DNA of 64,000 nt from NCBI RefSeq assembly GCF_000251145.1, contig NZ_AIDW01000036.1:146545-210544 (forward strand). The letters are read 5' to 3'. The translations under genes were made by a program, and so were the position numbers. The notes below the pieces were generated by a model. The model ran no database searches. It saw only the letters and a list, made by a program, of their open reading frames with translations, and had not been told where the DNA came from. Below, piece after piece: positions 1 to 8,426 of this stretch. The stretch's first letter is position 1. The number at the start of each line of letters is the position of its first letter. This stretch comes from Sphingomonas sp. PAMC 26621 (GTDB lineage Bacteria > Pseudomonadota > Alphaproteobacteria > Sphingomonadales > Sphingomonadaceae).

Positions 1-60
1 GACCGCGCGCGGCGCGATAAGGGTGAGAGTTTCACCCGGCTGCACATAGTTCTTGGCCAT
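1..60 (-). CDS. DUF2190-type capsid decoration protein (N-terminal fragment)
   Basis: Only the first 20 codons are inside the window; the gene continues past the left edge. The start, M-A-K-N-Y-V-Q-P-G-E-T-L-T-L, is typical of DUF2190 proteins, small beta-rich proteins found next to phage capsid genes and thought to act as capsid cement. It is the last visible gene of the leftward head operon, directly after the capsid genes, which fits that role. The assignment rests on the N-terminus and position only. Confidence 0.6.
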   Translation of the reverse strand, partial: MAKNYVQPGETLTLIAPRAV

Positions 61-65
61 GAGAC

Positions 66-524
66 TTATTCCTTGCTTGGCGCGGGCTTACGGGTCCGCG
101 ACTTGGGTGCTGCCTCGGCAGCGGGTTCGGCTTCCGGGTCAGCGACAAGCGCAGGCTCCGCGGCTCCGAGGTCAGCTTCGGCAACCATCGCCTCACCTGC
201 GACGGGTTCGGCTTCGGCCGCCGGCGCTTCCAGCGCGGTCAGGTGCGCTTCCGGCTCGGCTGCATCCGCAACATGCTGCGGTGCGACTTCCGATTGATGC
301 GGATTGTCCGTTGCGGGGGCCTCCTCCATGCCACCGGGCGCACTGATATGCTCGACCGGCGCAGCATCATTCTGATTGGAGGTGAAATCGTCGGTCACAT
401 CGACCGCAACGGCATCTGCGAACAGCTTGGTCGCTTCGTCGGTTTCGGTGTGGATCACCCCCTCGGAGGGGTGACGCAGAACCCCGCCCACGTAGGCCGA
501 GGTCAAGAGCTTGATGAAACGCAT
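66..524 (-). CDS. Small acidic structural-region protein, unknown function
   Basis: This 152-residue protein starts at an ATG preceded by a good AGGAG Shine-Dalgarno site; the reading frame stays open further upstream, but no equally good start is seen there. Residues 1-45 (MRFIKLLTSAYVGG...) look folded. The rest is a low-complexity run of Ala, Glu and Pro ending in a basic tail (KSRTRKP). It sits between the capsid fusion gene and the DUF2190 gene, so it is probably a minor head or head-completion protein. I do not recognise a named family. Confidence 0.6.
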   Translation of the reverse strand: MRFIKLLTSAYVGGVLRHPSEGVIHTETDEATKLFADAVAVDVTDDFTSNQNDAAPVEHISAPGGMEEAPATDNPHQSEVAPQHVADAAEPEAHLTALEAPAAEAEPVAGEAMVAEADLGAAEPALVADPEAEPAAEAAPKSRTRKPAPSKE

Positions 525-583
525 AGGGTATCTCCTGCTGATCAGCGGAGCGACCAGAGCCGCCCCGCGTCGCGGTTCCGCGA

Positions 584-2767
584 TTAAGCGCCGGGCTGCT
601 TGTAGCCCGAGCGCCAGTTGACGGCGCCGACGCCGTAGTCGTGGCGGACCTTCCATTCGACACCGTCAGTCCGCCACCCGTCCTGGCTGTCTGTGAACGG
701 CTCGGTCACGCCGTTAAGGAACACGACCTCGAGCGTCGGCGACACGCTGGGGTCGGCGAAGGCGTAATAGGCAGTACCGGTAAGGCGCGGCGTATCGACG
801 ATCGTCGAGAACAGGCCATTGACGATGTTCGGCACCATGAACTTACCGGTCTGGTCCGGGTCGTACTGTGCGCCGTTGAGGCGGCGGGCCGCCCCGCCGA
901 GGCCGATCGGGGCGAGCAGGATCGCCGGATTATTGCCCCCGAGGAACTCGTTGCCCGAAAGGTCCTTCTGCGACGCCATCGCCACGCGGATCGCGTCGAG
1001 AGTGTTCACGCCGAGCGCTGCACCGGTCGCGGCAAGGTTGCCGTGCGCCGTAGAGAACAGCTGGTTGCCGTCGTTCATCGTCGGGTTGCTGTTGAGCAGG
1101 GCGTAGACGTCGACTTCGATCGTAAGCTTGGCGGCGCGACCGAGATCGACCGCGAGGCCCGAGAATATTTCCATATCATCGTTGACGATCGCCTGTCGCG
1201 ACAGGCTGATCATGTTGCCGACCGTCTTCGCCTTGATCACTTCCTTGGCGAGATCCGGGATCGGCTTGTTCTTGAACTCGCCAGCCTCATTCACCGTATC
1301 GAGTGCGCCGAACGTGCCGCGGAGATACCGGGTGTGCTGCCGGAAATCCATGACGCTGCCGATACCGCAGAACTGGCTCCAGGTGTCGGGGGCCGTGGCG
1401 TATGCCGCCTGCAGGATGCGATGGATCGCATTTTCGAACAGGACCGGGAAGTCGCTGGTCGTCTGCGTGATCACCGCACCGCGCGTCGTCATGGCTTCGC
1501 GAACGACCGAGTCCGGATCGCGCATCGACCGCGTATTCACGCCGAGGTTGTCCAGCGCCTCGCGTGCCAGATCGGCATTGCGCATGTTGCGGAACTCACC
1601 CGGATCGACGCGCGCCTCCGTCGCCGACTTGCCTGCCTTCATCGCTGCCCGTTCGACGAGCGACGCGACACCCGCGCGGACGAGAATGGCGTTGGTCGCG
1701 CCTTCACGAAACTTCTCGCGCTGGTCGAGGGTCACGCGCGCCGGGCTGCTGTGCCCGATGTTCGCCGAATCGCCGGCATCTGCGAGCTTGTCGAGGATCT
1801 TCTCGCGCGCCACAGCAAGGCTGGTACCGTCCGCGACCAAGCCGTCGATGAAATCCGAAGGCAGATTATGCTTCGTGCCGAGCGCGCGGATCCCGGCAGT
1901 GCGGGTGCGTTCCGCCGAGACGGCGTTCTGGATGTCCGCCGCGGTCAGCTGGCTGATGAGAGGATCGGCAGTTGCCGGGGTCAACGCCAATGCGCCACTG
2001 GCCGGCAGTGCGTCCCGCGCGTCGAGCGCAATGGCCGAGGCCGTGATCTTGTCGATCTCGGTTTGAGTTCCGCCGTCCTTCTGGAAAGCGGAGATCGCGG
2101 CAACCAGCGCCGCGCGGGTCTTGTAGAGGTCCATGGTTTTCTCCTGTGGACGGTGAGGAGCGGACGCGGCCGCTTTGGGCTTGCCGATCATCGCCATTGC
2201 GGAGATGCGCGGGGTCTCCGGGGCCTTGCGGAACCCGAATGCTGTGACGTCACAGGCCGCGGCGCTGGACGCCTCGGTCACGGACGTGATGAACTTCTGC
2301 TCGAGCGCCTGCTCGCTGGTCAGCCAGGTCTCGGCATCGAGCATGGGCACGAGCTCGTCGGCGGTGAGCCCGGTCTGCCCCGAATAGATGCGGACCAATT
2401 GGTCGCGGATGACATCGAGCTTGTCGGCTGCGGCACGCAGCTCGCGCGCGTCGCCGATCGCCACATCCCAAGGGTTGTGGATCATCATCAGCGCATTGTC
2501 GGCCATGATGATCTCATCACCCGCCATCGCGATGACCGAGGCCATGGAAGCTGCCAGACCGTCGATATGGATCGTGACCTTGCGGCCCGCCGTCTTCGCA
2601 CCGATCAGCGCGTTGAAGATCGCCAGACCTTCCATGACGTAACCACCAGGCGAATTGACGCGGACGACCAAGTCATCATCACCGCCTGCGATCAGACCAA
2701 AAAGGGTCTTGGCATCGAGCCCGTCCCATTCGTCGCCAACGATGCCGTAAATCAAAATTTCGGTCAT
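584..2767 (-). CDS. ClpP-like prohead protease / scaffold / major capsid fusion protein
   Basis: A 727-residue protein in three parts. Residues 1-190 form a ClpP/S49-like serine protease with the strand VRVNSPGG near 36-42, the nucleophile region GLAASMAS (Ser74) and MMIHNPW (His97). A helical, scaffold-like segment follows (about 212-400). The C-terminal 320 residues are a Mu-type major capsid domain (FPVLFENAIHRIL, then the strand-rich end SGYKQPGA). Such protease/capsid fusions are known in Mu-like and related phages: the protease matures the prohead and releases the capsid subunit. It abuts the portal gene with no gap. An internal start with its own ribosome site lies at codon 212. Confidence 0.88.
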   Translation of the reverse strand: MTEILIYGIVGDEWDGLDAKTLFGLIAGGDDDLVVRVNSPGGYVMEGLAIFNALIGAKTAGRKVTIHIDGLAASMASVIAMAGDEIIMADNALMMIHNPWDVAIGDARELRAAADKLDVIRDQLVRIYSGQTGLTADELVPMLDAETWLTSEQALEQKFITSVTEASSAAACDVTAFGFRKAPETPRISAMAMIGKPKAAASAPHRPQEKTMDLYKTRAALVAAISAFQKDGGTQTEIDKITASAIALDARDALPASGALALTPATADPLISQLTAADIQNAVSAERTRTAGIRALGTKHNLPSDFIDGLVADGTSLAVAREKILDKLADAGDSANIGHSSPARVTLDQREKFREGATNAILVRAGVASLVERAAMKAGKSATEARVDPGEFRNMRNADLAREALDNLGVNTRSMRDPDSVVREAMTTRGAVITQTTSDFPVLFENAIHRILQAAYATAPDTWSQFCGIGSVMDFRQHTRYLRGTFGALDTVNEAGEFKNKPIPDLAKEVIKAKTVGNMISLSRQAIVNDDMEIFSGLAVDLGRAAKLTIEVDVYALLNSNPTMNDGNQLFSTAHGNLAATGAALGVNTLDAIRVAMASQKDLSGNEFLGGNNPAILLAPIGLGGAARRLNGAQYDPDQTGKFMVPNIVNGLFSTIVDTPRLTGTAYYAFADPSVSPTLEVVFLNGVTEPFTDSQDGWRTDGVEWKVRHDYGVGAVNWRSGYKQPGA
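2132..2145 (-). promoter_or_regulatory. Internal ribosome binding site and ATG within the protease/capsid fusion gene
   Basis: Within the fusion gene the sense strand reads AGGAG, six bases, then ATG (codon 212, M-D-L-Y-K-T). This lies in the linker between the protease and the scaffold-like part. Initiation here would make a 516-residue scaffold-capsid product without protease, like the nested C/Nu3 arrangement of phage lambda. The site is plain in the sequence; its use is inferred. Confidence 0.5.
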
Positions 2768-4294
2768 TTATGCCCCCTGGGCTGCACCGGACGAACCGGT
2801 GTTGGCGGCGTCTGCCGGGTTACCGACCGCGGTGACGCGGCGCGGATCGGAGTCGAAAATGAGGCCAAGCTCATCGAGCTTCTCCGCATCGGCTTTCCAC
2901 TCAGCGAGGAAGGTATCTGGATCTTCACCCCGTTCGCGTGCCCACTGCGAAATCGTCTTCCCGCCGGCGCGGATCGCATCGCGGCTGGCTTTCACCTCTT
3001 CCGATGGGTTGATCATCTCACGGCCCGGCGGTGTCCAACGAACCGTTACACCGGACGTGCTCTCGCCGAGCATTTCGAGTGCTTCGATCATCCATGTGCC
3101 TACCGCGCCGCAGAACTGCGGGATGAACATGCCCCACTGCCAAGTCGACAGAGACCGCTGGTATTCGAGCCAGCCCATGCGACCGGATGAGAAATTGACG
3201 TTGGAGAGATCGCCCGTCAGAGCCTCGTATGGCGTGCCCAGACCCGCCGCGATCGCGCGGAGCGAAACCTTCGAATATTCGGCATAGCCATCGACTTTGG
3301 GCGGGTCCGAAAATTCGATCTTCTGCCCTTTTCCAAGGGTGCTGATCGTTCCGGGATCTACAAAGTCCAGCGCCGGTCCATCGGGAGTCGCTTCGTCAGT
3401 GCCAACGAGCGGCGATATGCTTGGCCCCGTCCCATCGTCGTATAGAAAGCCAGCGAAGGCCGCGGCAATCTTCTGTCTCGTCAGTTCTGCGTCTTCGAAG
3501 TCGCCGAAATCCTTCATCCGCAGCACGACGGGAGCAAACCAGGTCGCACCGTGCTCCATCTCGGGTCGATCGGCGCGAAAGACGTGGGCGACGTCTGCGG
3601 CCGGAACGAACTTTGACGCCAGCGAACTCGGCCGCGAACTCCCGGGGTGGCCGCTGTATAGCCAATATCCCTCACGTGCGCCGAGCGGGTTGAACTGCAC
3701 GCCGTTGACGACGAAGCCACCGGCCACGCCAGGCGCGGTTGCCAGCGCGCCATGTTTCGACGGATCGATATAATCGGGCTCTAGGACCTGCAGCTGAAAT
3801 GGCAGGGCCAATCCATCCGAGGTCCGTCGCCAGCGACGACGCATGACTGCGGCACCGCTTTCAACGATCGTGCGGGCTGCTTGCAGCTGGAGGCCGTAAA
3901 GGTCGTGCCGCCCACCAGAATCGCATGAAGTCGTGTCGAAGTGTCGCCGCGCGATCGCGTTCAATCGGTTGTCGATCACGCCGTCGCGGTAGACCTGAAA
4001 GGTGATCCCGGTTCCGACCATGTTGTTGGCGATGGTCGACACGCCGCGCGCTGCGAACGGATTGTTTCGAACGAGATCCCGCGCGATGCCGCGCAGCGCC
4101 GCCATGACTGCTGGCGACAGTTCGCCATTGGCGTCGCGCTGTGTCCGCCGCCAGCCAGCGGAGCGCCGCCCGAACGTCGCGCCGTCATATTCGGCCCGCG
4201 TGCCGCGACCAAATGCAATTCGCTGAGCTGGTGATGGCTGCGGAACTGCCTCCGGGGCGCGACCCAGAAGCCGATCAAGAAAACTGCGGGCCAT
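2768..4294 (-). CDS. Phage portal protein, lambda GpB family
   Basis: This 508-residue protein fits the lambda-type portal family (PF05136), whose usual length is about 500. It shows the N-terminal block with WRRTQRDANG...RDLVRNNPFAARGVSTIANNMVGTGI and the C-terminal GDLSNVNFSSGRMGWLEYQRS motif typical of the family. The portal is the dodecameric ring at the capsid vertex through which DNA is packaged. It lies between the gpW-like joiner and the protease/capsid fusion, as in lambda. Confidence 0.92.
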   Translation of the reverse strand: MARSFLDRLLGRAPEAVPQPSPAQRIAFGRGTRAEYDGATFGRRSAGWRRTQRDANGELSPAVMAALRGIARDLVRNNPFAARGVSTIANNMVGTGITFQVYRDGVIDNRLNAIARRHFDTTSCDSGGRHDLYGLQLQAARTIVESGAAVMRRRWRRTSDGLALPFQLQVLEPDYIDPSKHGALATAPGVAGGFVVNGVQFNPLGAREGYWLYSGHPGSSRPSSLASKFVPAADVAHVFRADRPEMEHGATWFAPVVLRMKDFGDFEDAELTRQKIAAAFAGFLYDDGTGPSISPLVGTDEATPDGPALDFVDPGTISTLGKGQKIEFSDPPKVDGYAEYSKVSLRAIAAGLGTPYEALTGDLSNVNFSSGRMGWLEYQRSLSTWQWGMFIPQFCGAVGTWMIEALEMLGESTSGVTVRWTPPGREMINPSEEVKASRDAIRAGGKTISQWARERGEDPDTFLAEWKADAEKLDELGLIFDSDPRRVTAVGNPADAANTGSSGAAQGA

Positions 4295-4296
4295 GA

Positions 4297-4512
4297 TTAC
4301 AGGCCGCTGCGATAATAAGGCGTACGCCGACGCGACAATCCGCTGGTCGCCTGAGCCTGCATGTTAAGCTGCGCCTCAATCACCCCGCGCGCGGCCAGAA
4401 GATGGTCGAGGGACTGATATTCAGTACGGCGTCCATCAGCGAACGTGACCGAGCGGATACCGCTTGAGATGGCTTGGTCGAGCCGATCGAGGTCGGACTG
4501 TTGATACGCCAT
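4297..4512 (-). CDS. gpW-like head-tail joining protein
   Basis: A 71-residue protein (MAYQQSDLDRLDQAISSG...) with the size, position and pattern of phage gpW-type head-tail joining proteins. It has two helices around a short hairpin carrying the conserved DLDRLDQAI and SVTFADGRR segments. Members close the portal after DNA packaging and prepare it for tail attachment. It is packed tightly between the large terminase and portal genes, the same place as W in lambda. Confidence 0.8.
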   Translation of the reverse strand: MAYQQSDLDRLDQAISSGIRSVTFADGRRTEYQSLDHLLAARGVIEAQLNMQAQATSGLSRRRTPYYRSGL

Positions 4513-4514
4513 TC

Positions 4515-6650
4515 CTACCTCCTCTTTTTGTACGGGTTGGTTTTCCGCGAAGCCGGAGCTTGCCGCGGTTGTGGGTCTTCAGTTTCGCTAACCGCATCAC
4601 GTACTGCCGCTGGTTCCGGCGGTGCCGTTAATGGACGATCGAACAGATTCGGCTGGGCTGCACTGGCGGGGCCATGCCGCTCCGCACGCAAGCGCGCCCA
4701 ATCCGCCGCGGTCAGAGTATCGAGCATCAGCTTTTCGTATGCTGCCGTGTTGTAAACCCGGCAGTCCAACCAGTGATTTTCCCGCCCCGCGAGCGGCTTC
4801 CAAACACGTCGCGGCTGACCTCCGATCGTTTCGGTAACGATCGTCTCAGCAGTGATCTGCTCAAAATATTCGTCTGGTAGATCAACGTTGAAGTGCGCCC
4901 GGCCGCGGGCCGAAGTGATGACCCCTACCGTCTCTGTCGCCGCTGCCGTGATCGTTGACCGCAGAAAGCCGTACCAGCTCAGTTTTACTCCGAACGTGCC
5001 GACGATGAATGCTTTGTCCTCGGCACGTTTCGACGCTTGCCCGGCTTTTCTGCCTTGCTGTTCGTAACGAAGGTTTTCGCCTCGTCCGAGGATCGGCAGG
5101 GCCCAACCTGCACGTCCGAAAACTGCCAGTCGATTCGGATGCGCGCGACAGAACGCCTCGGCGGCTTCGGTGTGATAGCCCGCATCGACACAGATCTGGT
5201 CGATGCCGAACGTTTTCCCACCGGGGAAAACCATCTTGCGTCGAGCGTACTGGTCGAGGTCGGCCCAAGCCCCCTCACCTTTGACGTCGGTTGCGCCGGG
5301 AAGGAAGCGAGCATCAAGCGTCCAGCTTTCCGCATTCTCGCTCCACCCGACTTTCTCGAGGTATAACCCATCGCCCTGAACGTCGACGCCCATGGTCGTG
5401 ACCAACGGGCCGACAGGGATCTGAACCGGCTGGCGAGGTCCCCACCCCTGCTCCCGCAACTCCCGCAGCTTTTCATAATCGGGCGTGCCACCCTTCAGCT
5501 CAAACTCAAACCCGTGAACCAGATTGGTCCAGGTCTTGAGCTTGTTCAAATCCCCCTGCGCTTCGCCAAACGAGACGGCCATGTCGCCCCAGGTCTGGAA
5601 CGATGAAATGATGCCGGTCAGATGGAAACCACGCTTCACACTGGCCGGCATCTGCCCACGGGCAGCTTGGAATTCCTCCTCACTCATAACGCGGGGCATC
5701 TTCGCCCCTTCGATCTCGTCCGACAGCCAACCATCCGGCAGCTTCATGGAAGCCTTCTGCCAGTGCTCCACATGGTCGAACCCGCAGCACGGCGGAATTA
5801 GGTGCGCCTCAGCCTGTTTGCCGTCCGGCCACTTGATGTCGTTCCACTCCGGAACGAACCGACTACCGCATTCGGGGCATTTGAGGTGATAGCGCCGCCG
5901 ATCCGACGTGGCGTAAGCACGCCCGATCTTGCTCGTACCCTTGATCGTCGGAGTCGAGATTTTCAGGCGCTTCGATAGCCCCTGTCGACGCCAGACCTTC
6001 AACCGCTGGTCGACCATGACCTCGGGCGATCCCTGCCCGTCCAGGTCGTCAGGAAACTGATCAAGATCGTCTTCAACCGCGTATCGGACGGTACGCTGCC
6101 GGAGCGACGCCGCGGAATTTGCACCGGCGAGCAGGACGAAGCCGTTGGACCGCGAAAAGCGAACCTTGCTCTTTGTCGAACCATTGCCATCCGGCGTGCC
6201 AAGCGCCCGGATGGTTCCGCCCCGCTCGGGGTTCAACTTCGGCGTATTCTCGACCATCGGCCAGAATTTCTCAGCCGCCCACGCCAAGGCAGCAGTTAGC
6301 GTCGCCTGTACGAACAACATCGGCCCCGGCGCGAGATCGGATATGAATCCTATCCAGTTCTCGGCAGAGGCCGACCCGCCCGATTGTGCGCACTTGATGA
6401 CCGGGACTTCTTCGCAGGGATCATGCGGCGAAAGCGCGTCCATGATCTCGACCAGTTCGGGTGCGGTTGCGTGCCGCCATGGCCCCGGGATTGGATCATC
6501 ATCCGAGAACCGTCGAAACCTGCTTGCCCATTCGGATACTGCCATACGGGGCGGCGGACGCAGGCCGGAGGCGATCGCTCCATCGAGCGCCTCAACATTT
6601 GCTCGTAGGGCCACGCCGGCTGTGTCGCCGAAGTGACTGTAGTCGAACAT
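4515..6650 (-). CDS. Terminase large subunit, GpA family
   Basis: This 711-residue protein belongs to the GpA terminase family (PF05876), the motor and nuclease that cuts and packages phage DNA. The ATPase part is N-terminal; its nucleotide-binding region reads VIKCAQSGGSASAEN rather than a textbook Walker A GxxxxGKT. Mid-protein cysteines (CPECGSRF, PPCCGFDHVEHW) form the family zinc element, and the nuclease part follows (TTMGVDVQGDGLY, DAGYHTEAAEAFC). The C-terminus is basic (RKTNPYKKRR). It lies directly downstream of the small terminase gene. Confidence 0.92.
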   Translation of the reverse strand: MFDYSHFGDTAGVALRANVEALDGAIASGLRPPPRMAVSEWASRFRRFSDDDPIPGPWRHATAPELVEIMDALSPHDPCEEVPVIKCAQSGGSASAENWIGFISDLAPGPMLFVQATLTAALAWAAEKFWPMVENTPKLNPERGGTIRALGTPDGNGSTKSKVRFSRSNGFVLLAGANSAASLRQRTVRYAVEDDLDQFPDDLDGQGSPEVMVDQRLKVWRRQGLSKRLKISTPTIKGTSKIGRAYATSDRRRYHLKCPECGSRFVPEWNDIKWPDGKQAEAHLIPPCCGFDHVEHWQKASMKLPDGWLSDEIEGAKMPRVMSEEEFQAARGQMPASVKRGFHLTGIISSFQTWGDMAVSFGEAQGDLNKLKTWTNLVHGFEFELKGGTPDYEKLRELREQGWGPRQPVQIPVGPLVTTMGVDVQGDGLYLEKVGWSENAESWTLDARFLPGATDVKGEGAWADLDQYARRKMVFPGGKTFGIDQICVDAGYHTEAAEAFCRAHPNRLAVFGRAGWALPILGRGENLRYEQQGRKAGQASKRAEDKAFIVGTFGVKLSWYGFLRSTITAAATETVGVITSARGRAHFNVDLPDEYFEQITAETIVTETIGGQPRRVWKPLAGRENHWLDCRVYNTAAYEKLMLDTLTAADWARLRAERHGPASAAQPNLFDRPLTAPPEPAAVRDAVSETEDPQPRQAPASRKTNPYKKRR

Positions 6651-6652
6651 TC

Positions 6653-7261
6653 CTACTCCTCCGCCTCTTCGGCTGCAGCTACCTCATTCTCAATCGACGC
6701 TTCCTCCGCGCCGTCGTCGTCACTTGCCAAGAGGCCGCTGTCGACTTCGTCAGCGAGATCACTGAACACCTGGTCGATCTCGGCACCTCCGATCGCCATG
6801 ATCGTGCGCGCGTCCCGCTCTGCGGCAAGCCGCTCTGCTATCGACCGGAACATCGAGTGCATCCGCTCGCGACAGACACGGCCTAGTTCGCCACTGCGCC
6901 GCTTCAGCTCCACCGCGGGAGCCAGCTCACCAGCTGCAAGCTTGTTCTTCAGCCGCTGGCCGATCAGCTGCTCTTCGGCAAGATCGGCCCGAACGTGGGC
7001 GGCGCTACGACGGCCGCTTAATAGATCGACGACATCGTCGCTTTGCGGTGCGGGCATCAGCGGCACGCCAGCCGTCGGACGGCCACGCATCGGATCAAGC
7101 TTCGTATTAATGCGAGCCTCGGTCCGTTCGACGTCCACCTTGAGGACCGACGTTTCCGGACACTCGCCCAAGACCAACAGGCCCTTCTTTGCCCAATTGG
7201 AAACGGCCGACTTGCCGACGCCGCGATGACGGGCGAACTCACCCTTCGTCATCAGCGTCAT
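6653..7261 (-). CDS. Terminase small subunit, Nu1-like DNA-packaging protein
   Basis: About 202 residues. The ATG at 7261 is preferred because GGAG lies seven bases upstream; an in-frame ATG twelve bases earlier would place this site inside the gene. The N-terminus is a MerR-like winged helix (TKGEFARHRGVGKSAVSNWAKKG) followed by long helices and an acidic C-terminus. This matches lambda Nu1-type proteins, which bind the cos site and recruit the large subunit. It is the first gene of the packaging operon, next to a non-coding block with a cos-like sequence. Confidence 0.85.
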   Translation of the reverse strand: MTLMTKGEFARHRGVGKSAVSNWAKKGLLVLGECPETSVLKVDVERTEARINTKLDPMRGRPTAGVPLMPAPQSDDVVDLLSGRRSAAHVRADLAEEQLIGQRLKNKLAAGELAPAVELKRRSGELGRVCRERMHSMFRSIAERLAAERDARTIMAIGGAEIDQVFSDLADEVDSGLLASDDDGAEEASIENEVAAAEEAEE

Positions 7262-7667
7262 TTGGGGCTCCAATTCACCACCGTGAACCAGTTCAGTTCA
7301 CGAGGTTCATAATCCGAAACAGGGCTTGAACAGTGAAACCCTGCGCCTTTGCCCCCCGCATACGCCAAAATACCCGGAAGGACCCAAAGGGGGCACCCCC
7401 TGGGCAACGACCGTGCCAGATCTGCCCCACCCGCCCCGCCTCTGGCTGCATCCGCCCTCGGTTCGTCGCATTTCGCGCCGCGCCGCACCTGGTCAACGCC
7501 CGACCGCATCAAGCCCGTTGGCAAAACGCGGAACGACCAGCCGTGCCCATCGAGCTGGCTGGTCGTTCCGAGGTTAGGAGAGGATGCTGCGCCGTGTCCG
7601 AAGGCCCGACCCAGTGTGACGTGGAATAGCCTGAAAAGGCCGTCGATGTGGACATTCAATATTTGCA
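7262..7667. other. Non-coding packaging region with cos-like sequence
   Basis: About 400 bases with no convincing gene. The segment 7351-7400 is strikingly G/C-blocked, with GCCCCCCGC at one end and GGGGGCACCCCC at the other, and lies about 90 bases before the small terminase start. Lambda-like phages with Nu1/GpA terminases carry cos in this place. A 14-bp perfect inverted repeat lies nearby at 7529-7570. The cos assignment is an inference from position and base pattern. Confidence 0.35.
7529..7570. repeat. Perfect 14-bp inverted repeat upstream of the terminase genes
   Basis: The arms CGGAACGACCAGCC (7529-7542) and its exact complement (7557-7570) flank a 14-base loop. There is no T-run on either side, so it does not look like a simple intrinsic terminator. 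It may be a protein-binding site, for instance terminase or IHF-type packaging control, or an RNA hairpin at the end of the replication transcript. Confidence 0.6.
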
Positions 7668-8225
7668 TCACGGATGATTTACCGGGTTGACGGAAGGTAG
7701 CCCCGGAAATCCGCCGTTCACGCGGCGGCATACCTCACCCATCGCGCGCTCATAACGCTTGCGTAGCCCCTCTGCGCCCCGCGTCACGCCCATCGGTCCG
7801 CGCAACTGCATCCACGGCACCTGCTTGGCACCGCGAGCGAGCGCCGTGATCACCAAGCCGATCAGCTTGCGATCAACGGGCTTGAGCGGCTCGACCCACC
7901 CGAACGCCTCTTCCATCTCAGCCACTTCGAGCCGAGTGAGCGATGCCGAACGGATCTCAGCGTCGGGCATGGCAAGGTCACCGCCGCGCGCATCGTAATC
8001 ACCCGGCTCAGCGGCCACGTCCGGCCAGGCCGAGCGGATCCGCATCCAACCGCGCTCGCGGTCCGGGTTGCGCCAGCATACCAGCATCGCCTCAACTAGC
8101 CGTTCCTCGACGTCACCGAACGATAGCAGGCTACCGCGGGCGCGTTCTTCGCGCGGATCGACGACCCTTCCACCAACGGAAGCTTCATCAATCTCCCTTC
8201 CGCCAGCTTTGCTGTAGTAAACCAT
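7668..8225 (-). CDS. DUF6362 family protein, possible regulator
   Basis: A 185-residue protein that resembles the DUF6362 phage/alphaproteobacterial family. An N-terminal VEERLVEAMLVCWRNPD helix is followed by RIRSAWPDV, then a helix-turn-helix-like C-terminal half (VDRKLIGLVITALARGAKQVPWMQLRGPMGVTRGAEGLRKRYERAM). The family sits upstream of terminase genes in many prophages, as here, and a DNA-binding role in late expression is plausible but unproven. The start has only a weak ribosome site. Confidence 0.65.
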   Translation of the reverse strand: MVYYSKAGGREIDEASVGGRVVDPREERARGSLLSFGDVEERLVEAMLVCWRNPDRERGWMRIRSAWPDVAAEPGDYDARGGDLAMPDAEIRSASLTRLEVAEMEEAFGWVEPLKPVDRKLIGLVITALARGAKQVPWMQLRGPMGVTRGAEGLRKRYERAMGEVCRRVNGGFPGLPSVNPVNHP

Positions 8226-8252
8226 TAGAAAGTAGCCCTTATTTATATACCG

Positions 8253-8426
8253 TGGAAGGATTGGAAGGATTGGAAGGGTTTATGGAACGTGAGTTTCACG
8301 CGCCCGCGCACACCCGCGCATATGTATGTGATAAGTTGGCCGCGATCCTTCCAACCCTTCCAAGGGCGCACAAATCCGCCCTTTTCCCTTCCAGTAAGCT
8401 TCCGCGATCCTTCCATATGGAAGGGT
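8253..8426. repeat. Iteron-like cluster of 9-bp TGGAAGGAT repeats, candidate replication origin
   Basis: Three tandem copies, TGGAAGGAT, TGGAAGGAT and TGGAAGGGT, fill 8253-8279. Inverse copies lie at 8345-8353, 8354-8362, 8385-8393 and 8407-8415, and a last forward copy at 8418-8426 forms a palindrome around CATATG with the preceding one. Eight copies in 174 bp directly after the primase-helicase gene look like replication iterons. A related palindrome, CTTCCATGTGGAAG, lies inside the primase gene near 10325-10338. Confidence 0.6.

Noticed and set aside
641..3190. Long 849-codon plus-strand frame opposite the capsid fusion gene
   Set aside because: It is antisense to a clearly recognised protease/capsid and portal region, and its product is rich in Arg and His as expected of a GC-rich shadow frame.
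7258..7731. 157-codon minus frame covering the non-coding packaging region
   Set aside because: It has no ribosome site, overlaps the small terminase start and gives a low-complexity product; the region looks like a cos locus.
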